Positions 25,101 to 28,555 are shown, counted from the stretch's first letter. The stretch: DNA of 64,000 nucleotides from Limnobaculum parvum (GCF_003096015.2 NZ_CP029185.2:3777772-3841771); one strand, 5' to 3'. Numbers and translations: made by a program. Notes: generated by a model not told the origin, from the sequence alone.

Positions 25101-26725
25101 GGAGTTGAATCGTCAGTTTTGCTGCCCGGCTCGATAGCGCCAGTGGTGTCGCCTTGGTTATCGGTGGCAGTTGGGACTTCTGGTTTAGCTGGAGCGATGG
25201 TGTCGATAGTGAAATCAATCGGGTCAGACGGCTCGCTTTCGTTGCCGGCTTCGTCTTTCTCGATAATGGTAATGCTGTGGTCGCCATCCGCCAGTTCGGT
25301 TTCCGGTGTCCATTCCCATTTGCCGTCTTCATCCACAATCACTGAGCCAATAACGTCGTCACCGTCTTTAATGATGATGGTGTCGCCCGGTTCGCCGCCG
25401 CCGTTAAAGGTTGGGGTTGAATCGTCAGTTTTGCTACCTGGCTCGATAGCACCGGTGGTGTCGCCGTGGTTATCAGTGGCTGCTGGAACGTCTGGTTTAG
25501 CCGGTGCGATGGTGTCGACATCAATCACAACCGGAACGTAAGTATCAACATTAAAGTCAAATGTTGGTGAAATAGGGCTAACATTACCCGCTTTATCTGT
25601 TTCAGTGATGGTCAGTTGATAATGGCCATCGGCTAAATTCGTTTCTGGTGTCCAGCTCCAGTGTCCGTTACTGTCGATAACAGCGTTACCCGCTTTCTCA
25701 CCATTAATGAAAATGGTGATGGTATTACCAGGTTCGCCAGTACCCGTGATTTCAGGGCGAGCATCATCCGTTGTTGCGCCGTTAGCAATTGGGCCTTGAA
25801 TAGCGCCAACATCATCAATGATATCGCCAAACAGTGGTCTTAATGGGGCAATGGTATCAACGATAAATGAGAAATCATCAGATGGGGCACTGGTTGAACC
25901 CGATGGTTCGGTCTGAGTAACGGTAATTTTGTGATCGCCATCTTTTAACCCAGTTTCTGGTTTAAAGTTCCAAGTACCGTCAGCGTTTACAACCGCAGTA
26001 CCGATAGCAATACCATTATCGTAAATGGTGATGGTATTACCTGCTTCACCGGTACCATAAATGATTGGATTTTTTTCGTCAGTAGAAGAACCGTAACTGA
26101 TAGGGCCCGTGATCGTACCGGTCATATCTGTTGCGCCATTTAAGGTTGGTATTGCAGCAACTTTAGGTTCAACAACGGGCTCTGGAGTAACAACTGGAGT
26201 AGATGAATCTTTACCATGATGCTTGTTATGATTGTAAATCGCACCACCAGCAATCCCTGCTACGGCAGCGCCGAGGAACCATGGCCATAAGGCCATCAAG
26301 CTGTCATCATCATCAGTTTCTGTATTGGCAAACAGATAAGAACCATCGCCCAGCGATGTGCCGGCTAGCGCAGCAGGTGCTAGGTTTCCATCTTCAAGCG
26401 AATAACCTTCAGCAGAACCATCCGTTACCATATAGGCATACAGTTGACCGTCTTCAGCCATACCCAGTAAGGCTTGGTCGTTGCCTGTAGCATAGTAATC
26501 TTCAATAACAATGGCTGGGTTTGAATCACCTTCAAGAATTATATTTAGGTTATCACCATTACGCTGGAGCGTTATGTTCTCTGGTGCAAAGTTATCATCT
26601 TCATTTTTCAGAACATATTTACTTCCTGGCTGAATTTTTATCTTGATTGTTTTTTGGGCATTAAGAGAAATAACTTGAGAGGTAGTGTTTCCTGAATTTA
26701 CTAATAAACTGGCGTTCTTACTCAT
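4112..26725 (-). CDS. Giant BapA/LapF-family type I secreted biofilm adhesin, 7,537 residues
   Basis: One uninterrupted 22.6-kb frame; GGAG lies 8 nt before the ATG. Residues 1 to about 130 form a BapA-prefix-like domain; 146-163 (LWPWFLGAAVAGIAGGAI) is a hydrophobic segment followed by a His/Lys-rich stretch. About 60 Ig-like domains of roughly 100 residues follow (about 180-6,500), each with a DTxAP opening, a TDDxTPTF core and a DxAGN near the end. Then come six DxDxDGxxD calcium-type repeats (about 6,630-6,945) and a C-terminal region with GTGYNDTFFGSAGDDT, NADILMGGLGNDTF and MGGAGND, the RTX-like type I secretion signal. I saw only two Cys in the whole protein, and it is strongly acidic. 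Members of this family mediate cell-cell and surface attachment after export by an ABC transporter/TolC-type system; no such exporter is in the window. The near-identical repeats make the exact length sensitive to assembly. Confidence 0.9.
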   Translation of the reverse strand: MSKNASLLVNSGNTTSQVISLNAQKTIKIKIQPGSKYVLKNEDDNFAPENITLQRNGDNLNIILEGDSNPAIVIEDYYATGNDQALLGMAEDGQLYAYMVTDGSAEGYSLEDGNLAPAALAGTSLGDGSYLFANTETDDDDSLMALWPWFLGAAVAGIAGGAIYNHNKHHGKDSSTPVVTPEPVVEPKVAAIPTLNGATDMTGTITGPISYGSSTDEKNPIIYGTGEAGNTITIYDNGIAIGTAVVNADGTWNFKPETGLKDGDHKITVTQTEPSGSTSAPSDDFSFIVDTIAPLRPLFGDIIDDVGAIQGPIANGATTDDARPEITGTGEPGNTITIFINGEKAGNAVIDSNGHWSWTPETNLADGHYQLTITETDKAGNVSPISPTFDFNVDTYVPVVIDVDTIAPAKPDVPAATDNHGDTTGAIEPGSKTDDSTPTFNGGGEPGDTIIIKDGDDVIGSVIVDEDGKWEWTPETELADGDHSITIIEKDEAGNESEPSDPIDFTIDTIAPAKPEVPTATDNQGDTTGAIEPGSKTDDSTPTFNGGGEPGDTIIIKDGDDVIGSTVVNEDGTWEWTPETELADGDHSITIIEKDEAGNESEPSDPIDFTIDTVAPAKPEVPTATDNQGDTTGAIEPGSKTDDSTPTFNGEGEAGDTIIIKDGDDVIGSTVVNEDGTWEWTPETELADGDHSITIIEKDEAGNESEPSDPIDFTIDTIAPAKPEVPTATDNQGDTTGAIEPGSKTDDSTPTFNGGGEPGDTIIIKDGDDVIGSTVVNEDGTWEWTPETELADGDHSITIIEKDEAGNESEPSDPIDFTIDTIAPAKPEVPTATDNQGDTTGAIEPGSKTDDATPTFNGGGEPGDTIIIKDGDDVIGSTVVNEDGTWEWTPETELADGDHSITIIEKDEAGNESEPSDPIDFTIDTIAPAKPEVPTATDNVGDTTGAIEPGSKTDDSTPTFNGGGEPGDTIIIKDGDDVIGSVIVDEDGKWEWTPETELADGDHSITIIEKDEAGNESEPSDPIDFTIDTVAPAKPEVPSATDNQGDTTGAIEPGSKTDDSTPTFNGGGEPGDTIIIKDGDDVIGSVIVDEDGKWEWTPETELADGDHSITIIEKDEAGNESEPSDPIDFTIDTVAPAKPEVPTATDNQGDTTGAIEPGSKTDDSTPTFNGGGEPGDTIIIKDGDDVIGSVIVDEDGKWEWTPETELADGDHSITIIEKDEAGNESEPSDPIDFTIDTVAPAKPEVPTATDNQGDTTGAIEPGSKTDDSTPTFNGGGEPGDTIIIKDGDDVIGSTVVNEDGTWEWTPETELADGDHSITIIEKDEAGNESEPSDPIDFTIDTIAPAKPEVPTATDNVGDTTGAIEPGSKTDDSTPTFNGGGEPGDTIIIKDGDDVIGSVIVDEDGKWEWTPETELADGDHSITIIEKDEAGNESEPSDPIDFTIDTIAPAKPEVPTATDNQGDTTGAIEPGSKTDDSTPTFNGGGEPGDTIIIKDGDDVIGSTVVNEDGTWEWTPETELADGDHSITIIEKDEAGNESEPSDPIDFTIDTVAPAKPEVPTATDNQGDTTGAIEPGSKTDDSTPTFNGGGEPGDTIIIKDGDDVIGSVIVDEDGKWEWTPETELADGDHSITIIEKDEAGNESEPSDPIDFTIDTIAPAKPEVPTATDNQGDTTGAIEPGSKTDDSTPTFNGGGEPGDTIIIKDGDDVIGSVIVDEDGKWEWTPETELADGDHSITIIEKDEAGNESEPSDPIEFTIDTVAPAKPEVPTATDNQGDTTGAIEPGSKTDDSTPTFNGGGEPGDTIIIKDGDDVIGSTVVNEDGTWEWTPETELADGDHSITIIEKDEAGNESEPSDPIDFTIDTVAPAKPEVPTATDNQGDTTGAIEPGSKTDDSTPTFNGGGEPGDTIIIKDGDDVIGSVIVDEDGKWEWTPETELADGDHSITIIEKDEAGNESEPSDPIEFTIDTVAPAKPEVPTATDNQGDTTGAIEPGSKTDDTTPTFNGEGEAGDTIIIKDGDDVIGSVIVDEDGKWEWTPETELADGDHSITIIEKDEAGNESEPSDPIDFTVDTIAPDQANVSIIDNVGGVTGALNDGDISDDNTPTFSGQAEANGMVIIYNGDDVMGSVKADANGDWSFTPEALADGDYQFSTTVTDEAGNTGEASAIVHITIDTSAVEVTITKLVDNVGNITGDIKANDITDDARPDIMGKGKADSTINVYDGETLLGSTTVDAEGNWSFTPATDLSEGAHSITATATDKTGNVSAPTDAFTFTVDTVAPAKPEVPTATDNQGDTTGAIEPGSKTDDSTPTFNGGGEPGDTIIIKDGDDVIGSVIVDEDGKWEWTPETELADGDHSITIIEKDEAGNESEPSDPIDFTIDTIAPAKPEVPTATDNVGDTTGAIEPGSKTDDSTPTFNGGGEPGDTIIIKDGDDVIGSVIVDEDGKWEWTPETELADGDHSITIIEKDEAGNESEPSDPIDFTVDTIAPDQANVSIIDNVGGVTGALNDGDISDDNTPTFSGQAEANGMVIIYNGDDVMGSVKADANGDWSFTPEALADGDYQFSTTVTDEAGNTGEASAIVHITIDTSAVEVTITKLVDNVGNITGDIKANDITDDARPDIMGKGKADSTINVYDGETLLGSTTVDAEGNWSFTPATDLSEGAHSITATATDKTGNVSAPTDAFTFTVDTVAPAKPEVPTATDNVGDTTGAIEPGSKTDDSTPTFNGGGEPGDTIIIKDGDDVIGSTVVNEDGTWEWTPETELADGDHSITIIEKDEAGNESEPSDPIDFTIDTVAPAKPEVPTATDNVGDTTGAIEPGSKTDDTTPTFNGGGEPGDTIIIKDGDDVIGSTVVNEDGTWEWTPETELAEGDHSITIIEKDEAGNESEPSDPIDFTVDTIAPDQANVSIIDNVGGVTGALNDGDISDDNTPTFSGQAEANGMVIIYNGDDVMGSVKADANGDWSFTPEALADGDYQFSTTVTDEAGNTGEASAIVHITIDTSAVEVTITKLVDNVGNITGDIKANDITDDARPDIMGKGKADSTINVYDGETLLGSTTVDAEGNWSFTPATDLSEGAHSITATATDKTGNVSAPTDAFTFTVDTVAPAKPEVPTATDNVGDTTGAIEPGSKTDDSTPTFNGGGEPGDTIIIKDGDDVIGSTVVNEDGTWEWTPETELAEGDHSITIIEKDEAGNESEPSDPIDFTIDTIAPAKPEVPTATDNVGDTTGAIEPGSKTDDSTPTFNGGGEPGDTIIIKDGDDVIGSTVVNEDGTWEWTPETELAEGDHSITIIEKDEAGNESEPSDPIDFTIDTIAPAKPEVPTATDNVGDTTGAIEPGSKTDDSTPTFNGGGEPGDTIIIKDGDDVIGSVIVDEDGKWEWTPETELADGDHSITIIEKDEAGNESEPSDPIDFTIDTIAPAKPEVPTATDNVGDTTGAIEPGSKTDDSTPTFNGGGEPGDTIIIKDGDDVIGSVIVDEDGKWEWTPETELADGDHSITIIEKDEAGNESEPSDPIDFTIDTIAPAKPEVPTATDNQGDTTGAIEPGSKTDDSTPTFNGGGEPGDTIIIKDGDDVIGSVIVDEDGKWEWTPETELADGDHSITIIEKDEAGNESEPSDPIDFTVDTIAPDQANVNIIDNVGGVTGALNDGDISDDNTPTFSGQAEANGMVIIYNGDDVMGSVKADANGDWSFTPDALADGDYQFSTTVTDEAGNTGEASAIVHITIDTSAVEVTITKLVDNVGDITGDIKANDITDDARPDIMGKGKADSTINVYDGETLLGSTTVDAEGNWSFTPATDLSEGAHSITATATDKAGNVTEPTDAFTFTVDTVAPTAPTIESAEDNEGDIKGTLDNNSATDDTTPTLNGTAEKNSTVSVYEGDTLLGTTTANDDGEWTFTTDVLAEGEHTFHVTATDAAGNVSDKSADFVLDIDLTAPVAASDLAITDNVGAVTGALNDGDTTDDNTPTFSGLAEANGIVTIYNGETVLGSVKAGTDGSWSFTPDTLADGDYQFSTTVTDEAGNTGEASAIVHITIDTSAVEVTITKLVDNVGDITGDIKANDITDDARPDIMGKGKADSTINVYDGETLLGSTTVDAEGNWSFTPATDLSEGAHSITATATDKAGNVTEPTDAFTFTVDTVAPTAPTIESAEDNEGDIKGTLDNNSATDDTTPTLNGTAEKNSTVSVYEGDTLLGTTTANDDGEWTFTTDVLAEGEHTFHVTATDAAGNVSDKSADFVLDIDLTAPVAASDLAITDNVGAVTGALNDGDTTDDNTPTFSGLAEANGIVTIYNGETVLGSVKAGTDGSWSFTPDTLADGDYQFSTTVTDAAGNTGEATPVVNITIDTSAVEVTITKLVDNVGDITGDIKANDITDDARPDIMGKGKADSTINVYDGETLLGSTTVDAEGNWSFTPATDLSEGAHSITATATDKAGNVTEPTDAFTFTVDTVAPTAPTIESAEDNEGDIKGTLDNNSATDDTTPTLNGTAEKNSTVSVYEGDTLLGTTTANDDGEWTFTTDVLSEGEHTFHVTATDAAGNVSDKSADFVLDIDLTAPVAASDLAITDNVGAVTGALNDGDTTDDNTPTFSGLAEANGIVTVYNGETVLGSVKAGADGSWSFTPDTLADGDYQFSTTVTDAAGNTGEATPVVNITIDTSVATVTITKLVDNVGDITGEMKANDITDDARPDIMGKGKADSTINVYDGETLLGSTTVDAEGNWSFTPATDLSEGAHSITATATDKAGNVTEPTDAFTFTVDTVAPTAPTIESAEDNEGDIKGTLDNNSATDDTTPTLNGTAEKNSTVSVYEGDTLLGTTTANDDGEWTFTTDVLAEGEHTFHVTATDAAGNVSDKSADFVLDIDLTAPVAASDLAITDNVGDVTGALNDGDTTDDNTPTFSGLAEANGIVTVYNGETALGSVKAGTDGSWSFTPDTLADGDYQFSTTVTDAAGNTGEATPVVNITIDTSVATVTITKLVDNIGDITGDIKANDITDDARPEIIGEGKANSTINVYDGETLLGSTTVDAEGNWSFTPATDLSEGAHSITATATDKAGNVTEPTDAFTFTVDTVAPTAPTIESAEDNEGDIKGTLDNNSATDDTTPTLNGTAEKNSTVSVYEGDTLLGTTTANDDGEWTFTTDVLAEGEHTFHVTATDAAGNVSDKSADFVLDIDLTAPVAASDLAITDNVGDVTGALNDGDTTDDNTPTFSGLAEANGIVTIYNGETALGSVKAGADGSWTFTPDTLADGDYQFSTTVTDAAGNTGEATPVVNITIDTSVATVTITKLVDNVGDITGEMKANDITDDARPEIIGEGKANSTINVYDGSTLLGSTTTDAEGNWSFTPATDLSEGAHSITATATDKAGNVTEPTDAFTFTVDTVAPTAPTIESAEDNEGDIKGTLDNNSATDDTTPTLNGTAEKNSTVSVYEGDTLLGTTTANDDGEWTFTTDVLAEGEHTFHVTATDAAGNVSDKSADFVLDIDLTAPVAASDLAITDNVGAVTGALNDGDTTDDNTPTFSGLAEANGIVTVYNGETVLGSVKAGTDGSWTFTPDTLADGDYQFSTTVTDAAGNTGEATPVVNITIDTSVATVTITKLVDNVGDITGEMKANDITDDARPEIIGEGKANSTINVYDGSTLLGSTTTDAEGNWSFTPATDLSEGAHSITATATDKAGNVTEPTDAFAFTVDTVAPTAPTIESAEDNEGDIKGTLDNNSATDDTTPTLNGTAEKNSTVSVYEGDTLLGTTTANDDGEWTFTTDVLAEGEHTFHVTATDAAGNVSDKSADFVLDIDLTAPVAASDLAITDNVGAVTGALNDGDTTDDNTPTFSGLAEANGIVTVYNGETVLGSVKAGADGSWSFTPDTLADGDYQFSTTVTDAAGNTGEATPVVNITIDTSVATVTITKLVDNVGDITGEMKANDITDDARPEIIGEGKANSTINVYDGSTLLGSTTTDAEGNWSFTPATDLSEGAHSITATATDKAGNVTEPTDAFSFSVDTVAPTKPTIESAEDNEGEIKGTLNNNSATDDATPTLNGTAEKNSTVNVYDGETLLGTTTANDDGEWTFTTEALAEGKHTFHVTATDTAGNISQPSDDFVLTMDFTAPDANKLAITGVDDQIGIVTGNVKSGDSTDDTRPTISGTGTAGDTIIVYTTDSTDKHVIGSTTVDAEGNWSLQPAEALAQGENKFTAVEMDPVGNITEPSEPYTIILDTFVSDAKVTITEISDDRGGSSTDFITNDNTLLISGTLDKALLSDETVEISLDDGKTWTKATTLTDTGWTVDLQSTELDAGDYTIKARVVDTAGNIGNTDNHALTIALEGRDMEGLNTTAKISTDTSHGLVSGDIFSHSATVTNTDMVTRDNNVTVSGTLSAALLTGEKLQISLDDGATWVTLTMSGNNWSYELPEVSVDTTYNYKLQVIDNAGNVGKNTSFAENYKVVIDLTVPDALIAAPDIAKTVSTKDSFTFDSSQYGNVEAGTIVALVSDENSNGSYQEGLDQVLGFAKANADGTWTMTTSLPAGAHNLAFMVWDEAGNHSSMGASTSVGVTDGEGSLLVTQTWGGTTDSDGRGLNSAAVTISQDGTWSFFQSVRGTSGSTTANAGRVYTATDRETYDSTYLAQPSTSNGAGYNVDDASYSRYINSAVFADINRDGYTDVMSQVSSYGNGGRTAYWLQNADGSFSPKAVDQGTLNHLGGVIAYDREGDGYLDFVLADSESDSISFMKNDQGVLSYEKVSGFANGHPGGALPAAMSIMHEVGAVDIDNNGTVDITAHVDYNGAGTNAGNPSRGLGILYNELTGTGKTNFGTVGYYSNVFANDGADDYGNLSISMTYADYNGDGWLDLFLSRGTKGGANSDESRIYLNDGTGKLMATDAQALWFGDSQVGGTSLAVDWNHDGKTDIIEVQRSGVNGSPMLYTNTGSNSWGANAVSLTGTTKFDNITGAVALDYDWDGSMDLVLYRSGSDASVVSSTNSAPTLLVKNTNIAADGTSLQIRIVDGNGINTFYSNTVKLYNSAGECVATQLINPQASGSSNSMGLVSFFGLDPNEVYSVQMLRITNGVVDHVGATSSIGGYTNGTVNENWGGLTTGKSHDAYVLTAESSDAINNTTGTGGIIGTGYNDTFFGSAGDDTYTGGGGWNRVVSGQQVWSETEGMDIVDYSRSASAITANLATGVATGEGNDTLVSIEGLIGTVQNDTFTDNAANNLFEGRGGDDTFHLTNGGNDTLMYKVQAGKGGDSTGGNGHDTVYGFTVGNLLTNNNADLINLSDVLNYSGPLSCFMDEGVMKLDSASQGILNYLKVEQVGGDTVISIDRDGKGGAYGFEELLTLKGVSTDLVTLLSNNQIEVGDDTLTSGSSGTHSLLSTTQQSLLSISQMFTAGDDMIFGTNNADILMGGLGNDTFNNISTGDQVMGGAGNDVIQIASTDFATITGDEGIDTLVLAGHDLLLNLSALKDNLSSVEIFDMGDGHNTMTVSLDDVLRLGSEELAIHNGDKAIIVNGEEGSTLQLESGDGQWTMSQSNYQHGGNNYNVWTMSTSGIEVLVEDTVSPIIM
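4540..5420 (-). repeat. RTX-like glycine/aspartate repeats and C-terminal secretion region of the adhesin
   Basis: On the minus strand this part encodes several GGxGxDx-type nonapeptides: GTGYNDTFFGSAGDDT near 5,400, NNLFEGRGGDDTF near 5,140, and NADILMGGLGNDTF with MGGAGND near 4,600-4,540. These bind calcium in RTX proteins and mark the uncleaved C-terminal type I secretion signal. The spacing is sparse compared with RTX toxins, as is usual for Bap/Lap adhesins. Confidence 0.75.
5890..6830 (-). repeat. Six FG-GAP/VCBS-type calcium repeats in the adhesin
   Basis: Six copies of a DxDxDGxxD-like motif recur roughly every 50-75 residues: ADINRDGYTDVM, YDREGDGYLDFV, VDIDNNGTVDIT, ADYNGDGWLDLF, VDWNHDGKTDII and LDYDWDGSMDLV. 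The pattern resembles integrin-alpha type FG-GAP repeats that fold as a calcium-loaded beta-propeller. It lies between the last Ig-like domains and the RTX-like tail, i.e. near the secreted C-terminal tip. A ligand-binding head is inference. Confidence 0.7.
8770..15245 (-). repeat. Seven 927-bp super-repeats (three Ig-like domains each) in the adhesin
   Basis: A 309-residue block of three different Ig-like domains is repeated seven times with near-identity, at an exact 927-bp period (equivalent points fall at 9255, 10182, 11109, 12036 and 12963). The three domains are recognised by TAPTIESAEDNEG, DLAITDNVG and VTITKLVDN. An eighth TIESAEDNEG domain with more changes closes the array at the C-terminal side. 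Boundaries are approximate. Confidence 0.85.
15245..20524 (-). repeat. Mixed block: four two-domain inserts alternating with 312-bp repeats
   Basis: Four copies of a roughly 618-bp pair of Ig-like domains (SIIDNVGGVTG then VTITKLVDN) lie at about 19905-20524, 18663-19280, 17423-18041 and 15245-15863. Between them sit 2, 2 and 5 copies of the 312-bp PAKPEVP unit. The pairs are closely related to two of the three domains of the 927-bp super-repeat, so this block looks like the recombination junction between the two arrays. Boundaries are approximate. Confidence 0.8.
20524..25516 (-). repeat. Sixteen tandem 312-bp (104-residue) Ig-like repeats in the adhesin
   Basis: Sixteen uninterrupted copies of a 104-residue unit opening with DT(I/V)APAKPEVP and ending PSDPI(D/E)FTI; 16 x 312 bp equals the length of the block. 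Variation is concentrated at a few switch positions: NQGD or NVGD, GGGEPG or GEGEAG, and STVVNEDGT or VIVDEDGK. These alternatives are shuffled between copies, as expected from repeated gene conversion or unequal crossing-over. With the later blocks there are 25 copies in all. Confidence 0.85.
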
Positions 26726-27368
26726 ATGGATAGCTCCGTTAGATAGTGTTTATTTACCCGAAATTAGCGTTTATCTAAGAGTGATGCGTTGTTATCATCT
26801 TTTAGATAGAACAGGTGCGGACAACATGTTTTTGTCGCACTATTTATCCGGTGTGTGTTGATATAATAATTGTGTTGTTTTATATTTTCTCTGTCCGATA
26901 ATGGATGGGTGTGTTTTGAATGGGTTTTTATTCTGTTTTAATATTCTAATTGTGTTGTTTTTATAAATATAAATTATTAATTTTCCATATAACTATAAAT
27001 TGATTTAATTAATTTATTGATTTTAATTTATTGATTTTATTGTAATTTAATTGTTTATTTTTAATTTAATGAAAATTAAATTTAGTTTTTAATATATGAT
27101 TAATATTTATTGTTTATATTAATTATGTGTTGGTGTTGTTATCGAGATATACTTGGTGTCTTTTAAAGGATATGTGTTTATTCATGTTGGTGAATAAGTT
27201 AATTGGATGTGATTAAACCTGTCTAATATTGGATGGTATATGAAAAATTTATAAAGTTTTGGGGAGATAAATAAGATTTGGTGGTTAATTTACAATGGGG
27301 TTAACTGGCTGTAATAATTGATAGCTTAGATAGCTATCGGGATTGATGCTGGTAAGATAAATTGTTCA

Positions 27369-27394
27369 GTCAGAAAGCCGGTGGGCTTCCTGAC
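27369..27394 (-). terminator. Imperfect hairpin downstream of the 27491 gene
   Basis: GTCAG-AAGCC pairs with GGCTT-CTGAC with a one-base bulge on each side. On the minus strand it is followed by TGAACAATTTATC, a weak T-rich tail. It may end the minus-strand transcript of the hypothetical membrane protein, about 95 bp past its stop. Confidence 0.35.
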
Positions 27395-27458
27395 ATGGCT
27401 TTATGAATAATCCAGCTAATGAGTCTGAATGGTTGGTGCAGGCGGTTTTTCTGCTTCA

Positions 27459-27483
27459 TCGAAGACAGCATGACTGTCTTCGA
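27459..27483. terminator. Perfect 10-bp hairpin just after the 27491 gene
   Basis: TCGAAGACAG (27459-27468) pairs with CTGTCTTCGA (27474-27483) over a 5-nt loop, 7 bp past the stop codon at 27491. No U-tract follows on either strand, so it may stabilise the 3' end rather than terminate. Confidence 0.35.
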
Positions 27484-27490
27484 CCGGTGA

Positions 27491-28498
27491 TTACTCCTCA
27501 TATCCATGGAAACTCGAAATAGTCATGGAGACATCGTTTTTTACATCGTTACCCGGTTCCAGATGATAAGAAATGGATTCGCCATCGGAAGGTACTATAC
27601 GCATATTGCACAGGCGAAAAGCATCGGACTTATTGGTCTGAATAATTTTTCCTGCTGAAAATTTAGGCATTTTTTCATCAGGATGTCGCTCTTTATGATG
27701 TTTTCTTAGCGCGTTTAAAACGCGCTGAACAATTATTGGGTGATCGCAATTTGCTGCAACTACTGGCTCTGGCTCTGCGGGCTGCTCAGCTCGGGTTGAT
27801 GGTGTTGCTGAAGCTGGGGGGATATCTGCTACCGGCAATGGGGCAAGAGATTCAGATCGCTGCGGTGCGGAGGCGGGTTTATCTGTCTTACCGCATTTAT
27901 TTACCCAGCTAATGATCATCATAAATATAATAAAAGGTAGGAGTTTACCCTTTATAAATCCGCTCTTTTTCTTTGGCTGGCTGATTGACCTTTCTGGCGG
28001 TTGCTGAACCACTGCGGGTTCATTAGCTTCTCGTTGAATAGAACGTTGGGCGGCTGAATGGTCAGCTTGTTCTTGCGCTATTCCTTGTTCTACCAGCCAT
28101 AAAAAAAGATGGTAAGAGGTATTAAATTTGAGGGTATTGCGGCTCAAAAGCAGTGAACGGGCGTCAGCAAACTGTTGGTCATTAATAAAGTTAGTATTGT
28201 GGAGCTGGGTCAATAAATCGATATGTTGTTGCTGGGGGCTAATGCGATTCTCTGGCTGAGTGACTCTGGCCGATGGATTTGTTGATAGCGGTGTCGCTTC
28301 AGAAGCGCTCTCTATCGGTGGTGTACCAATAATTTTGTTATTCAATAACCAGGTAATGGCGCTGGATTGACTGTCAAAGCTGCTGGTCGTTCCGGACAGC
28401 AGGCAGGCGATAGCCTTTCGTCTTTCCTGCTCGGTAATCACGTTTTGATTGGTGAGATCTGCTAGTAGCGCGATTTGTTCATCGGTGGAGAGTGCCAT
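27491..28498 (-). CDS. Unrecognised single-pass membrane protein with duplicated N-terminal module
   Basis: A 335-residue protein I cannot assign. The N-terminal half holds two related segments, EQIALLADLTNQNVITEQE (from residue 8) and QHIDLLTQLHNTNFINDQQF (about residue 90), each ending in a short helix (IACLLSG, RSLLLSR) and then a W-containing stretch (ITWLLNN, FLWLVEQ). They look like an internal duplication with a SHOCT-like feel. A membrane segment (about 190, LLPFIIFMMIISWV) follows a Lys-rich stop, then a Pro/Ala-rich linker, then a C-terminal domain with Cys (about 245-335). It lies 57 bp behind the last APE-cluster gene on the same strand and could be co-transcribed, and it borders the giant adhesin's leader. 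Function unknown. Confidence 0.65.
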   Translation of the reverse strand: MALSTDEQIALLADLTNQNVITEQERRKAIACLLSGTTSSFDSQSSAITWLLNNKIIGTPPIESASEATPLSTNPSARVTQPENRISPQQQHIDLLTQLHNTNFINDQQFADARSLLLSRNTLKFNTSYHLFLWLVEQGIAQEQADHSAAQRSIQREANEPAVVQQPPERSISQPKKKSGFIKGKLLPFIIFMMIISWVNKCGKTDKPASAPQRSESLAPLPVADIPPASATPSTRAEQPAEPEPVVAANCDHPIIVQRVLNALRKHHKERHPDEKMPKFSAGKIIQTNKSDAFRLCNMRIVPSDGESISYHLEPGNDVKNDVSMTISSFHGYEE

Positions 28499-28555
28499 AA
28501 TTAAGCTGAATATTCCCTGTCTGTTTTCCTGATGGTTCGTTATAGCATTTTTAGG

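Larger units (their letters stand above)
26726..27490. other. 765-bp AT-rich gene-free region upstream of the giant adhesin
   Basis: No convincing ORF. From about 26,920 to 27,260 the sequence is almost entirely A and T, with long runs such as TTTAATTTATTGATT, much more AT-rich than its surroundings. The adhesin ribosome-binding site (GGAG) is at its left end. It probably contains the adhesin promoter and a long leader, and its composition suggests H-NS-type silencing; both are inference. Two hairpins lie near the right end (27369-27394 and 27459-27483). Confidence 0.6.

Noticed and set aside
23779..25338. 519-codon minus-strand frame inside the adhesin in another phase
   Set aside because: An out-of-phase reading of five 312-bp repeats; period and content follow the real gene.
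8770..25516. Possible CRISPR array or DNA-level satellite
   Set aside because: Repeats are 312 or 927 bp, in frame and protein-coding, with no short repeat-spacer pattern.
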